Source: Spirosoma sp. SC4-14
GTDB lineage: Bacteria > Bacteroidota > Bacteroidia > Cytophagales > Spirosomataceae
Assembly (NCBI RefSeq): GCF_037201965.1
Contig: NZ_CP147518.1
Location: 2,107,001-2,171,000, forward strand
Length of the DNA stretch: 64,000 nt
Direction: 5' to 3'
The position numbers and the translations under genes are program-made. Below are positions 19,222 through 28,325 of this stretch, piece by piece. How positions within the stretch are numbered: the stretch's first letter is position 1; each line of letters opens with the position of its first letter. The notes beneath the pieces were generated by a model that was not told the DNA's origin, made no database searches, and saw nothing but the letters and a program-made list of their open reading frames with translations.

Positions 19222-19244
19222 GAAATGATGAGGACGTTTTATGA

Positions 19245-19252
19245 CAAATATA
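19245..19252 (-). promoter_or_regulatory. -7 box of aat
   Basis: Minus-strand TATATTTG fits TAnnTTTG exactly and lies 23 bases upstream of the chosen aat start. No clear TTTG -33 was found. Confidence 0.45.
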
Positions 19253-19403
19253 GAAAAAATGTGAGTGGCTTGCCGCTTACTACATTTCAAACTTTTATAA
19301 TAAGGCTCTTGCTGCCAATGCTTGTATATATATCCTTGAACAAATACCTTGCAGCTTTGTAACTAAAGATTCGGTTAGTAGCGATTACTTTACCTCACCA
19401 TTT

Positions 19404-21440
19404 ATGTTTTCTTCCTTTTTCGGTTACAGGCTATCCATGTTGATAGCCGTTTGTAGTTTATTGTTTTTTTCAGAAACACTGGCGCAGAAAGTTGCTCATG
19501 AAGGTCCGACAGTAAAATTCGGAACAATTAAAGCCGATCAGTTTGCCGTTTCTCCGAGTGATTCGAGCGCTGAGGCCATCGTACTTTATGATTATGGCGA
19601 AGCACGATTTGACAACAATTCTAACGATTTATGGATCGTATGTGAGTATCATGTCAGAATTCAAATTCGTAAGAAATCGGCGTCTGACCGGGGTACTATA
19701 GAACTTCCTATTCGCCGTGGAAAGTCGGGGCAGCATGAGTTTATATCTGATTTTGATGGTTATACGTACAATCTGACGGATGGTAATGTAATGATCAGTC
19801 GACTGACTAACGCCGGGCATTTTACGGAAAAAGCATCGGATCAGTTTTGGGTTGAAAAGTATACATTACCCAATGTTCGAGAAGGGTCAATTATTGATTA
19901 TAAGTACACGGTGCATACTCCTTTTGGGGTTAGTTACAATCCCCGAACCTGGCGTTTTCAGCAGGAAATACCGGTTAACTGGAGCGAATACCGTATCACG
20001 ATTCCTGATTATTTCTATTATAAAATGTTGATGACCGGCTACGTTCAGATAGCGGTTAATGAGCAAAAAAAGACAACAACAAATTTGCTGGCTGGCCAGG
20101 GTGCTGTTTCGGCAACGTCGTATCGGTTTGCTATGGAAAATGTGCCAGCCTTCCGGGACGAAGCGTATATAACCACTGAGGATGATTATTTGTCCAGGAT
20201 TGATTTCGAATTAGCTAGTTATCAATTACCGGGGACAGTGGGGATACATACTCAAAATTTTTCGGTTGGCTGGGATGCTATGGACAAAACATTGCTTGAC
20301 GATGCCGATTTTGGAGGGCAGATAAAGCGGGCGGGCTTCATGCGGGAAACGGCAAAAACACTGCTGGCTCAACACACCGATACGCTGGCAAGGGTAAAGG
20401 CGGCCTATGAATTTATCCGGCAGAGTATCAAATGGAACGACGAAGCCGGGCTTTGGTCGCAGGGAGGTATCAAACGAGTATTTGAGAATAAAAAAGGTAA
20501 TGCGGCCGATATTAACCTGCTGCTGATCGCCTTGCTTCGGGAGATGGATATCGATGCGAACCCGGTTATTTTAAGCACTCGTTCACATGGGCGCATCAAT
20601 GAATCTTATGCGTTGCTGAAAAAATTCAACTATGTGATTGGCCATGTTTCAATTGGCGGACAGGATATGTTGCTGGATGCAACCGACCCCTATCTGCCGC
20701 CCGGTATGCTGCCTGTTCATTGTTTGAATGGAACAGGTCGGCTTGTTCATCCAACGGCTCCCCGATTTATATCATTGCTACCCAAAGAACGGGATACGGA
20801 TATGTATATGGGTTCATTTACGATTAGCGAAGATGGCGAAATAGCTGGTACGTTTAAGCATTCGTATGGTGGTTATAGTGCCTGGAGTGTTCGTAAACAA
20901 TTTGCCAAAGACGGAAAAACGAAATTTCTGGAGGAGGTGCAGAAAAAACGTCCCGTCTGGCAAATCGGGAAGGCGGATTTTTCTCCTCTTGATCCTGCTA
21001 AGAATGTATTCTCGGCCGATTATACCATCACAATTCCTGAAGCCTGTTCGAAAGCGGGCGAACGTCTTTATTTTAAGCCAATGCTGACAGAAGCACATGG
21101 CATTAACCCATTTAAGGAGGCTGAGCGGCTCTATCCGGTCGATTTAGGAGTGCCAATTGATGAAGTATTTTCGGCTACATATACACTACCGGCTGGGTTT
21201 CAGGTTGAAGAAATGCCGAAAACAGTATCGATGATGCTTCCAGAAGAGGGCGGTCGGTTTTTATATCAGGTATCCGTAAATGCGAATAATCAACTTCAGG
21301 TTGTTAGCCGTATTCTGTTACGTCGTTCTGTATATCATACGGGCGAGTATGGTCCCTTGCGGGAATTGTTTAGCCGAATTGTAGCTAAACATGCCGAACA
21401 GATTGTATTGAAACGAGGAACCGTAGCTGAGAAGAATTAA
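19404..21440 (+). CDS. DUF3857 protein with inactive transglutaminase-like domain
   Basis: 678 residues with a signal peptide (hydrophobic MLIAVCSLLFFSETLAQ). An N-terminal DUF3857 beta domain is followed by a transglutaminase-like core (about residues 330-430) and a C-terminal DUF2569-like beta region. The catalytic Cys of the family is replaced: the site reads KKGNAAD, with Ala367 in place of Cys, and the His position reads FNY (Tyr410). Peptide cross-linking or cleavage is therefore unlikely and a binding or scaffold role is more plausible. The next gene starts immediately after its stop and encodes an intact homologue, so the two probably act together in the periplasm. Confidence 0.85.
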   Translation: MFSSFFGYRLSMLIAVCSLLFFSETLAQKVAHEGPTVKFGTIKADQFAVSPSDSSAEAIVLYDYGEARFDNNSNDLWIVCEYHVRIQIRKKSASDRGTIELPIRRGKSGQHEFISDFDGYTYNLTDGNVMISRLTNAGHFTEKASDQFWVEKYTLPNVREGSIIDYKYTVHTPFGVSYNPRTWRFQQEIPVNWSEYRITIPDYFYYKMLMTGYVQIAVNEQKKTTTNLLAGQGAVSATSYRFAMENVPAFRDEAYITTEDDYLSRIDFELASYQLPGTVGIHTQNFSVGWDAMDKTLLDDADFGGQIKRAGFMRETAKTLLAQHTDTLARVKAAYEFIRQSIKWNDEAGLWSQGGIKRVFENKKGNAADINLLLIALLREMDIDANPVILSTRSHGRINESYALLKKFNYVIGHVSIGGQDMLLDATDPYLPPGMLPVHCLNGTGRLVHPTAPRFISLLPKERDTDMYMGSFTISEDGEIAGTFKHSYGGYSAWSVRKQFAKDGKTKFLEEVQKKRPVWQIGKADFSPLDPAKNVFSADYTITIPEACSKAGERLYFKPMLTEAHGINPFKEAERLYPVDLGVPIDEVFSATYTLPAGFQVEEMPKTVSMMLPEEGGRFLYQVSVNANNQLQVVSRILLRRSVYHTGEYGPLRELFSRIVAKHAEQIVLKRGTVAEKN

Positions 21441-21446
21441 GTGAGA

Positions 21447-23357
21447 ATGAAACCACTTCTTTTGTTGGCTCTCCTGATTAGTCAGATCAGTTGGGCGCAA
21501 GTTGAATTTCAGGCGAATGTGATACCGGCTGAGCTTAAAGAAAATGCGCACGGGGTAGTTCGTCGGCATGAAACAACATTTACGGTAAAAGCAGCGGGAG
21601 AGGCTACAAAACGCATTCGAACTGTTGTAACCGTATTGGATGAACAGGGCGACGATCATGCAAAAATGGTAGTAGGTTATGACAAACTATCGAAAATAAC
21701 CAGCCTGGAAGGGGCTTTATATGATGCTTCTGGAAAGCTGATCAGGAAGTTGAAAAAAGCTGATATTGAGGATTATAGCACCTATACAGATTATAATTTA
21801 TTCGATGACAGCCGCTTCAAATCGGCTTCGTTTCCGAAACAGCCAGCGTATCCTTACACGGTTGAATTTGTTGTTGAAACGGTTGAACACAACCTGATGT
21901 TCTACCCAGCCTGGATACCACAGGATGAGGAGCAATTAGCTGTAGAGCAGGCTATTTTTACCGTTACTATGGCGCCGGGTCTTTCTCTGCGTTATAAAGA
22001 AATGAACCTGCCCACACCAGGCGTAGTGGAAACATTAGCTAATGGAGGTAAAACCTACGTCTGGAAGCTCGTTAACTGCCCGGCAATTGAATTTGAGCCA
22101 TTGTCTCCGCCAGCCCGTGAACAATTGCCAATCGTATTTACGGCCCCAACTGAATTTGAAGTACAGGAATACAAAGGAAAACTTACGAGTTGGAATGATG
22201 TTGGTAAGTTTTATCATAGTTTGAATAATGGACGTGATCAGATACCAGATAATCTTCGCCAGCAGGTGATAGAACTGACCCGAAACGAGCCTAACACCGC
22301 CGGGAAAATTCGAAAAATTTACCAGTTCTTACAGGACCATACTCGTTATGTAAGCATTCAATTGGGGATTGGCGGCTGGCAAACGATCGAAGCCGATAAG
22401 GTGGCGGCCAGTAAGTATGGCGATTGTAAGGCCTTGACAAACTATATGAAAGCGTTGCTCAAAACGGTGGGTATAACGGCCTATCCGGCGCTAGTCAGAG
22501 CAGGCGAAAATGAACCGGATCTTCTGGCAGATTTTCCGAGTTTTCAGTTCAATCACGTTATTTTGTGCGTTCCAGATGGGCGCGATACACTTTTTCTGGA
22601 ATGTACCAGTCAGCACGGACCAGTAGGCTATGTCGGTGATTTTACAGGAAATCGCCATGTGCTGCTCATACTTCCCGGAGGAGGCCAAGTCATAAAAACT
22701 CCGACTTATCGACCTGCTGATAATTTGCAGCAGCGACGAATTGTTGTTAACGTGACAGAACAGGGCGACGCAACGGCTGATGTGTTAACTCTGTATAAGG
22801 GACTTCAGCAGGACGACTATAGTAGCGCACTACATCGACTCAATCAGGAGGACCAGCGGAGCTGGTTATTGAAGCGTATTCATATTCCTGCTTTTGAGTT
22901 GAATTCGTTTGTCTATCAGGAACAGCCAGGAACAATTCCGGCCATTACGGAGAAACTTGCCCTAACCATTCATCGATGGGCTACGGTAAGTGGTACGCGG
23001 TTATTTTTACCTCTCAATCTGCTATCTGCTCTTTCGTCTGCCACACCTCAAATACAGACGCGAAAGACCGACCTTGAGCTTGGGGCAAGTTATGATTTTA
23101 TGGATAGTGATACGATCACCTATCATATCCCTAAAGGCTATGTTCCCGAATACCAGATAGCACCTGTCAGAATTGAGTCAAAATTTGGAGTCTATACGGC
23201 TCAGCTCACTGTAGAAAATGAGCATATTACGTACATACGGAAAATTACCATGCATCAGGGCCGATTTCCATCAGCTACTTATAGCGATTGGCTTGATTTT
23301 CGCAAGAAAGTAGCTAAGGCCGATCGTAATCAAATGGTATTTGTTAAAAGTAATTAA
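21447..23357 (+). CDS. DUF3857 protein with intact transglutaminase-like domain
   Basis: 636 residues from ATG 21447; a GTG at 21441 would add two residues and abut the previous stop. The signal peptide is MKPLLLLALLISQISWA. DUF3857 covers about residues 20-230. A transglutaminase-like core follows with the catalytic Cys in YGDCKAL (about 327), His in FNHVIL and an acidic residue in FLECTS, so the triad is present. The family is taken to be a periplasmic cysteine protease or cross-linking enzyme; the substrate is unknown. It overlaps or abuts its inactive paralogue, implying coupled translation. Confidence 0.88.
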   Translation: MKPLLLLALLISQISWAQVEFQANVIPAELKENAHGVVRRHETTFTVKAAGEATKRIRTVVTVLDEQGDDHAKMVVGYDKLSKITSLEGALYDASGKLIRKLKKADIEDYSTYTDYNLFDDSRFKSASFPKQPAYPYTVEFVVETVEHNLMFYPAWIPQDEEQLAVEQAIFTVTMAPGLSLRYKEMNLPTPGVVETLANGGKTYVWKLVNCPAIEFEPLSPPAREQLPIVFTAPTEFEVQEYKGKLTSWNDVGKFYHSLNNGRDQIPDNLRQQVIELTRNEPNTAGKIRKIYQFLQDHTRYVSIQLGIGGWQTIEADKVAASKYGDCKALTNYMKALLKTVGITAYPALVRAGENEPDLLADFPSFQFNHVILCVPDGRDTLFLECTSQHGPVGYVGDFTGNRHVLLILPGGGQVIKTPTYRPADNLQQRRIVVNVTEQGDATADVLTLYKGLQQDDYSSALHRLNQEDQRSWLLKRIHIPAFELNSFVYQEQPGTIPAITEKLALTIHRWATVSGTRLFLPLNLLSALSSATPQIQTRKTDLELGASYDFMDSDTITYHIPKGYVPEYQIAPVRIESKFGVYTAQLTVENEHITYIRKITMHQGRFPSATYSDWLDFRKKVAKADRNQMVFVKSN

Positions 23358-23395
23358 ACCAAACCCTTTTCCCCCTGTCGAACGTTAGGTGTACT

Positions 23396-24028
23396 ATGAA
23401 TCAGCTATTAACTATGAAAAAAGGAATTGTCATACTGCTGGCCTTGCTGCCAGCTTTGTTCAGCCAGTGTAGTGTAAACCAGCAACTTTCGCAGGCAAAA
23501 ACGCTGGGCGACTGCCGCTATTCGGTCGCATCGGCCGATAGTGTCTATCTGGCAGGAATTGATATTCGGGAGTTTCGTAAGCTCGAAGACCTGAACCTTG
23601 CCCGTTTTCCCCGGCTGGCCACGGGCCTGCTGACGCGTAATATTCCACTCGATGCCCGGCTTAACCTCGATATTACAAACCCCACCGGCAAGCTGGCTGG
23701 TATTAATCAGTTGGAATACAAAGTGTTGTTAACGGGGCAGGAATTGTTCAACGGATTTCTGAACCAGCGAATCGAAGTGCAACCTGGTGGGCGTACGCGC
23801 GTGCCTGTTCGGCTCAGTACGAATGCCTATCAGTTACTGACTGATGCAAAAACCCGCGATGCCTTCACACAATTGGTTCAGAATCTTTCTGGCGCTTCAG
23901 GGACTCAGCCCTCAAAGCTCACCATTAAAATTAAACCGACACTGGCGCTTGGTAATAAGGCAATTAACTATCCTGGTTATATCACCATCGATCAGGAAGT
24001 AACCAACAAAATTCTGTCGGGCAACTGA
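23396..24028 (+). CDS. LEA14/WHy-like lipoprotein
   Basis: 210 residues (204 from the alternative ATG at 23414). A lipoprotein signal ends in the lipobox LFSQC. The mature part has a beta-sandwich pattern, LNLDITNPTGKLAGINQLEY, resembling the WHy/LEA14 domain (DVTNPN motif), which is linked to desiccation stress in other bacteria. The first ATG was kept because a TTAGGTG sequence precedes it. It lies 38 bp after the DUF3857 pair and may share its transcript. The domain call is by pattern only. Confidence 0.65.
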   Translation: MNQLLTMKKGIVILLALLPALFSQCSVNQQLSQAKTLGDCRYSVASADSVYLAGIDIREFRKLEDLNLARFPRLATGLLTRNIPLDARLNLDITNPTGKLAGINQLEYKVLLTGQELFNGFLNQRIEVQPGGRTRVPVRLSTNAYQLLTDAKTRDAFTQLVQNLSGASGTQPSKLTIKIKPTLALGNKAINYPGYITIDQEVTNKILSGN

Positions 24029-24147
24029 GTAGCCCAAACGGTCCGTTACTACGTATTTATATCAGTAGCATTTTAAAAGCCTTGGCTTTAATAAGACAGG
24101 GCTAATTTTTTGCCGAATTGAAAAAGATATACAAACGAAAGTAGCTG

Positions 24148-25185
24148 ATGCGCCAACTTGTTTTTACTCTACTGCTTGCGTCGACGACTGTGCCGTTGAT
24201 TCAGGCTCAGAACCGAATCCAACTCTCTCATGATGAAGCCAGGAAACAGGTAGAAGTTACGATAGATGGAAAGCCATTTACGGCTTACATTTATCCCGGT
24301 CCTTCGGTGCTCAAGAAACCGGTTCTCTACCCGATTCGCTCAGCGGGAGGAAACTTTATTACACGCGGCTGGCCTATGGACCCACGGCCGGGTGAACGAA
24401 TCGACCATCCGCACCATGTAGGTATGTGGTTCAACTACGGGGATGTAAACGGTCATGATTTCTGGAACAACTCGACGGCGGTTGGCCCCGACCATAAAGG
24501 ACCCTTCGGAACCATTGTTCATACGGGTGTGAAATCAATGAAAAGCGGTAAGGATAAAGCCGAACTCGTTGTGACAGCCAACTGGCTCGATAAGGACAAT
24601 AAAGTGATGCTTCAGGAAACGACAACGTTTGAGTTCCGTGGTACGGCCGATAGCCGCACCATTGACCGGATCACAACCCTGAAAGCGGTAGGCAACGATG
24701 TTGTTTTTAAAGATAATAAAGAAGGTATGGTTGCGCTCCGTATGGCCCGCCAACTCGAACTGCCATCTACTAAACCTGAGGTCTTTACCGATGCCCAGGG
24801 CGTAGCTACCAAAGTGCCCGCGCTCAACAATGCAGGAGTAACGGGCATGTATCATAGCAGCGAAGGAGTTGAAGGCGATGCTGTTTGGGGCAAACGGGCT
24901 AAATGGATGAATCTGACCGGTAATGTGAATGGTGAAGATTTATCGGTTGTGCTGATTGATCACCCTCAAAATGTTGGCTATCCAACCTATTGGCACGCTC
25001 GTGGTTATGGTTTGTTTGCCGCCAATCCATTAGCGCCGTCGGTGTTTAGCGATGGGAAAGCTCAGGCCATGAACTACACGCTGCCAGCTGGTAAGTCGGT
25101 AACATTCCGGTATCGGCTGGTGATCCGGTCGGGAAATACACCCGATAAATTTATAGCCGAACAAGTATCGGGCTTCTCGCGCTAA
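24148..25185 (+). CDS. Secreted PmoA-family (DUF6807) protein
   Basis: 345 residues with a signal peptide (MRQLVFTLLLASTTVPLIQA). The conserved core DHPHHVGMWFNYGDVNGHDFW and the C-terminal NPLAPSVFSDG / YRLVIRSG region match the DUF6807 family, which is annotated as PmoA but is not the methane monooxygenase subunit. The His-rich motif (HPHH) may bind a metal or sugar. In Bacteroidota these proteins often occur near sugar-catabolism genes, but no such gene is adjacent here. The function is unknown. Confidence 0.8.
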   Translation: MRQLVFTLLLASTTVPLIQAQNRIQLSHDEARKQVEVTIDGKPFTAYIYPGPSVLKKPVLYPIRSAGGNFITRGWPMDPRPGERIDHPHHVGMWFNYGDVNGHDFWNNSTAVGPDHKGPFGTIVHTGVKSMKSGKDKAELVVTANWLDKDNKVMLQETTTFEFRGTADSRTIDRITTLKAVGNDVVFKDNKEGMVALRMARQLELPSTKPEVFTDAQGVATKVPALNNAGVTGMYHSSEGVEGDAVWGKRAKWMNLTGNVNGEDLSVVLIDHPQNVGYPTYWHARGYGLFAANPLAPSVFSDGKAQAMNYTLPAGKSVTFRYRLVIRSGNTPDKFIAEQVSGFSR

Positions 25186-25206
25186 GATAGGCGCGCTAAC
25201 AACAAA

Positions 25207-25258
25207 AAACCGGCACTGGCTTCATTGCCAAGTTAGATCGTAAAGCCAGTACCGGTTT
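25207..25258 (+). terminator. Hairpin after the DUF6807 gene
   Basis: A 16-bp stem with one mismatch (25207-25222 with 25243-25258) lies 22 bases after the stop codon. A second, longer hairpin follows at once. Confidence 0.6.
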
Positions 25259-25262
25259 AACT

Positions 25263-25325
25263 TGTCCACAGAGACACAGAGGGCACAAAGAGATAGTCTT
25301 TGTGCCCTCTGTGTCTCTGTGGACA
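25263..25325. terminator. Perfect 29-bp hairpin between convergent genes
   Basis: Arms 25263-25291 and 25297-25325 are exact reverse complements around a 5-base loop (GATAG). It lies between the rightward DUF6807 gene and the leftward gene ending at 25340 and is probably a bidirectional terminator. Confidence 0.8.
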
Positions 25326-25339
25326 GACAATAAGGTAAG

Positions 25340-25735
25340 TCAGTTCAAGTGTACTAATGCCGACCGATAGACCCGCCCTTCGAGCGAATCGAGCCAGGAG
25401 CGAAGGGTATCGTTTTCGCTGGTAGCCTGGTTAATTTCTGCATCGATCTGGCGAAGTAGAAAGAACAACTGATGAACGTGAAGCCACTGAAGATGCAGTC
25501 GATTCGTGTCTTCCTGCGACCGGGCTGTTTGCCGGGCTTCTGTTGTCAATTGTCGTAGACTCATTTTAAGATGATAGCGCAGGATCATCAGTCGGCTGGC
25601 CATGGGTAATTCGTTAGGGTTACGCTCCATATGCGAAATACCTTTGGCCAATACATTATTACGTTGTTGTAGTTGATCAGAAACAATCATCCAGGCTTGT
25701 TCCGCCTGAAGTGATTCGTAGGAGACGGTTTTCAT
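25340..25735 (-). CDS. Small helical protein of unknown function
   Basis: 131 residues from ATG 25735; an ATG 39 bases upstream is rejected because it lies at the probable transcription start. The protein is mostly alpha-helical, rich in Gln, Leu and Arg (QAEQAWMIVSDQLQQRNN, RLMILRYHLKMSLRQLTTEA), with no signal peptide. It looks like a cytoplasmic four-helix protein; I do not recognise the family. It has a good promoter of its own. Confidence 0.65.
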   Translation of the reverse strand: MKTVSYESLQAEQAWMIVSDQLQQRNNVLAKGISHMERNPNELPMASRLMILRYHLKMSLRQLTTEARQTARSQEDTNRLHLQWLHVHQLFFLLRQIDAEINQATSENDTLRSWLDSLEGRVYRSALVHLN

Positions 25736-25762
25736 TGGAATTAGTACTGTACGGTTTATGAA

Positions 25763-25792
25763 CAAATATACCAATTTACCAGACTTTTCAAA
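25763..25792 (-). promoter_or_regulatory. Consensus Bacteroidota promoter
   Basis: Minus strand: TTTG (25789-25792), 18 bases, then TATATTTG (25763-25770). This is the closest match in the window to the TTTG / TAnnTTTG consensus. It places the transcript start just before the ATG at 25735. Confidence 0.7.
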
Positions 25793-25961
25793 AGGCTTAT
25801 TCTTGGTTTTGGAAAATTTTAATTTGTTAAACGGTAGTATGGCCGATTTTTAAACCAGAATAGTGCAATTGGATTTAATTAATTCTATTGAAACTGTCGG
25901 TTAAGCGACACCGTATATGGTCCTGTTGCTTTACCTTTCGGTTCATAATTTACTGGCTGTT

Positions 25962-27467
25962 ATGAAATTGCTCCAACGCATTGGTTTACTTCTGTTCATA
26001 TTGGGTTTCGGTTGCTGGCTCGTTACATTGACGATGGGCGAGTTCCGCCTGACAAATGCAATTGTCGATACCGTTGTTAAGCCCGAGCATCGGGCTGCTG
26101 TCCATGACCGAACGGCATTTATGGCAAACAGGCTATATACCAGCAACTGGTCGTTTGTTCACGATTTTCGGCAGGCAATCAATCGTTATAACGACGATAT
26201 GCGGGCGAAAAAAGCCTGGGATCAGGTTATTTATGACAATTATACCGCCGACATCACCAAAGCCGCTTCGCTGGGTGTTCTGACCACCAGCTCGTCGTGG
26301 TTATGGTTTTGGCTAAGTTTTGGTGTTGCCGCAATTGGAGGGTTACTCTATGCGCTGGCCGGGTTGCAGCGGCAGCCCGGAGTTCGAAATGATCGCCAGT
26401 ATCGAAGTGCGGCTACGAACCGGGGCTGGATTGGGGTAAGTGTGGGGCTTTTTCTGATTGGATTCTACATCGCTCTTTATTTTTATCCCGAATACCTGAC
26501 AAACTGGGTCTTACTGGTCGATCCAATTAGCCGTATGCTCAATGGAGGAGACGCCAGTCGCTGGTTTTTATACGGATTTCTATATACGTTAGTGATTCTG
26601 GTTATGGGAATCCGAATGCTGGTTAATTATCGGCATAGCCGTTATCAGCAACTTCGGACGCTATCGGTTATGTTTTTCCAGGTGTCCTTTGCTTTTCTGA
26701 TTCCCGAAATCATGCAGCGGCTCAATCAGCCTTATCAGGACCTGAAAAATAGTTGGCCACTCGACTATACGTTCTTCTTCGATTATAAAATCAATGAAAA
26801 GATTCAGGCTGGCTCATTCGGAATCTTTATGCTGGTTTGGGGTATTGTGCTGGCGCTGGTGGTGGTGCCGGTCATGACCTATTTCTTCGGAAAGCGGTGG
26901 TATTGCTCGTGGGTATGCGGTTGTGGTGGCCTGGCCGAAACAATGGGCGATCCGTATCGGCATTTGTCCGACAAAAGTCTGAAGGCCTGGAAAGCCGAAC
27001 GGGTTATTGTACATGGTGTGCTGGTATTTGCCGTTGGCATGACGTTGCTCGTGTTATACACTTATTTTACGGGGCAATCGACCATATTGGGCTTTCTGGA
27101 TAGTTACAGCGTGCGGTCTACCTATGGACTTTACATCGGTTCTATCTTTGCTGGCGTAGTTGGTACGGGGTTTTATCCATTAATGGGTAACCGGGTCTGG
27201 TGCCGGTTTGGTTGCCCATTAGCTGCGTATCTGGGATTAGTACAGCGGTTTCGGTCGAGGTTTCGCATAACAACCAATGGCGGGCAATGTATATCCTGTG
27301 GTAACTGTTCGGCTTATTGCGAAATGGGGATCGATGTGCGGGCTTATGCACAACGGGGGCAGGATATTGTCCGATCTTCGTGCGTAGGTTGTGGCATATG
27401 CTCGGCCGTATGCCCGCGTGGTGTACTGAATCTGGAAGTGGGGCCTGTATCGTCGCGTAAGATATAG
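25962..27467 (+). CDS. Polytopic membrane 4Fe-4S ferredoxin-type protein
   Basis: 501 residues from ATG 25962, chosen because a near-consensus -7 box (TACCTTTC, 25932-25939) lies between it and an earlier ATG at 25917. It has several membrane segments, a first near residues 5-25, one near 110-130 and a cluster at about 150-400. Cys motifs are of the NapH/CcoG/NosR type (WYCSWVCGCGG; WCRFGCPLAAYLG). Two 4Fe-4S clusters lie near the C-terminus (CISCGNCSAYC about 442; CVGCGICSAVCPRG about 473). It probably moves electrons between quinol and a periplasmic or cytoplasmic partner; no partner is encoded beside it. Confidence 0.82.
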   Translation: MKLLQRIGLLLFILGFGCWLVTLTMGEFRLTNAIVDTVVKPEHRAAVHDRTAFMANRLYTSNWSFVHDFRQAINRYNDDMRAKKAWDQVIYDNYTADITKAASLGVLTTSSSWLWFWLSFGVAAIGGLLYALAGLQRQPGVRNDRQYRSAATNRGWIGVSVGLFLIGFYIALYFYPEYLTNWVLLVDPISRMLNGGDASRWFLYGFLYTLVILVMGIRMLVNYRHSRYQQLRTLSVMFFQVSFAFLIPEIMQRLNQPYQDLKNSWPLDYTFFFDYKINEKIQAGSFGIFMLVWGIVLALVVVPVMTYFFGKRWYCSWVCGCGGLAETMGDPYRHLSDKSLKAWKAERVIVHGVLVFAVGMTLLVLYTYFTGQSTILGFLDSYSVRSTYGLYIGSIFAGVVGTGFYPLMGNRVWCRFGCPLAAYLGLVQRFRSRFRITTNGGQCISCGNCSAYCEMGIDVRAYAQRGQDIVRSSCVGCGICSAVCPRGVLNLEVGPVSSRKI

Positions 27468-27515
27468 ACCAGCCTACATACGAGTTGATGAATAGGCACT
27501 TTAGGCGAAACCCTT

Positions 27516-27523
27516 TATCTTCG
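27516..27523 (+). promoter_or_regulatory. -7-like box of the DJ-1/PfpI gene
   Basis: TATCTTCG differs from TAnnTTTG at one base and lies 41 bases before the chosen start. It argues against a GTG start further upstream. Confidence 0.35.
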
Positions 27524-27564
27524 TGCCAACACTATCCGGTGTTTATCGAAGACCTCCTGCCACT

Positions 27565-28257
27565 ATGGACCCTATCTATAAAGCGCTGATTGTTTGTACA
27601 AATCATACCGACTATCCAACAAAAGCACAAAAGACCGGGCTTTGGCTGAGCGAGGCTACGCATTTCTACGACGAACTGGCCGATCGTAATCTGCCCTACG
27701 ACATTGCCAGTCCAAACGGAGGGCCAGTTCCCATTGATGAAAAAAGCATGGACCGGCGCGACAACACCAACGAAAAATGGTATAATAACCCTACATTTCG
27801 GAGCAAGCTTGAGCATTCACTTCGGTTTGATGAGGTAAATCCAACCGATTATCAGATTCTGTATTTAGCGGGTGGACATGGCACTATGTGGGATTTTCCG
27901 GAAAATTCGATTCTACAGACGATTGTCAGGCAGATCTACGAGAATGGAGGGCTAATTGCTGCGGTTTGCCACGGCGTTAGCGGGCTCCTTAATGTGAAAC
28001 TTTCCGATGGTTCGCCCTTACTCGATAATCGACAAGTAACGGGCTTCTCCAATATGGAAGAACGGCTGGTACGTCTCGATGATCAGGTTCCATTTTTACT
28101 GGAAGATGCACTGCGCCAGAAAAATACCCTCTACAGCAAAAGCCTGATTCCTTTTCTGCCCTACATTGAAGTCGACGAACGGCTGGTGACCGGTCAGAAC
28201 CCATTATCGGCCCGCAAAGTCGGTCGTAAGGTAATTGAAGAGATGTATGAGAAATGA
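27565..28257 (+). CDS. DJ-1/PfpI family protein (Hsp31-like, class I amidotransferase fold)
   Basis: 230 residues from ATG 27565 (MDPIYKALIVCTNHTDYPT). The nucleophile elbow AAVCHG carries Cys135 followed by His136. The preceding GGHGTMWDFPEN segment and the N-terminal ETTHFYDEL-like EATHFYDEL and SPNGGPVPID segments match the Hsp31/glyoxalase III side of the superfamily. Such proteins remove glyoxals or act as chaperones or deglycases; which applies here is not decidable. It is a cytoplasmic, single-gene unit with its own promoter and a hairpin after it. Confidence 0.85.
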   Translation: MDPIYKALIVCTNHTDYPTKAQKTGLWLSEATHFYDELADRNLPYDIASPNGGPVPIDEKSMDRRDNTNEKWYNNPTFRSKLEHSLRFDEVNPTDYQILYLAGGHGTMWDFPENSILQTIVRQIYENGGLIAAVCHGVSGLLNVKLSDGSPLLDNRQVTGFSNMEERLVRLDDQVPFLLEDALRQKNTLYSKSLIPFLPYIEVDERLVTGQNPLSARKVGRKVIEEMYEK

Positions 28258-28258
28258 G

Positions 28259-28318
28259 TACGGTTTATGGTTGCTCCGCCAGTTAATAGCCCTTGCTGTG
28301 AAGCAACCATAAACCGTA
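28259..28318. repeat. Second member of the dispersed inverted-repeat family
   Basis: A perfect 17-bp stem (28259-28275 with 28302-28318) around a 26-base loop. Bases 28262-28281 are identical to 14080-14099, and the distal arms also match in CATAAACC. It lies between convergent genes (DJ-1 and rfbC) and could terminate both. Confidence 0.75.
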
Positions 28319-28325
28319 AACTGAA

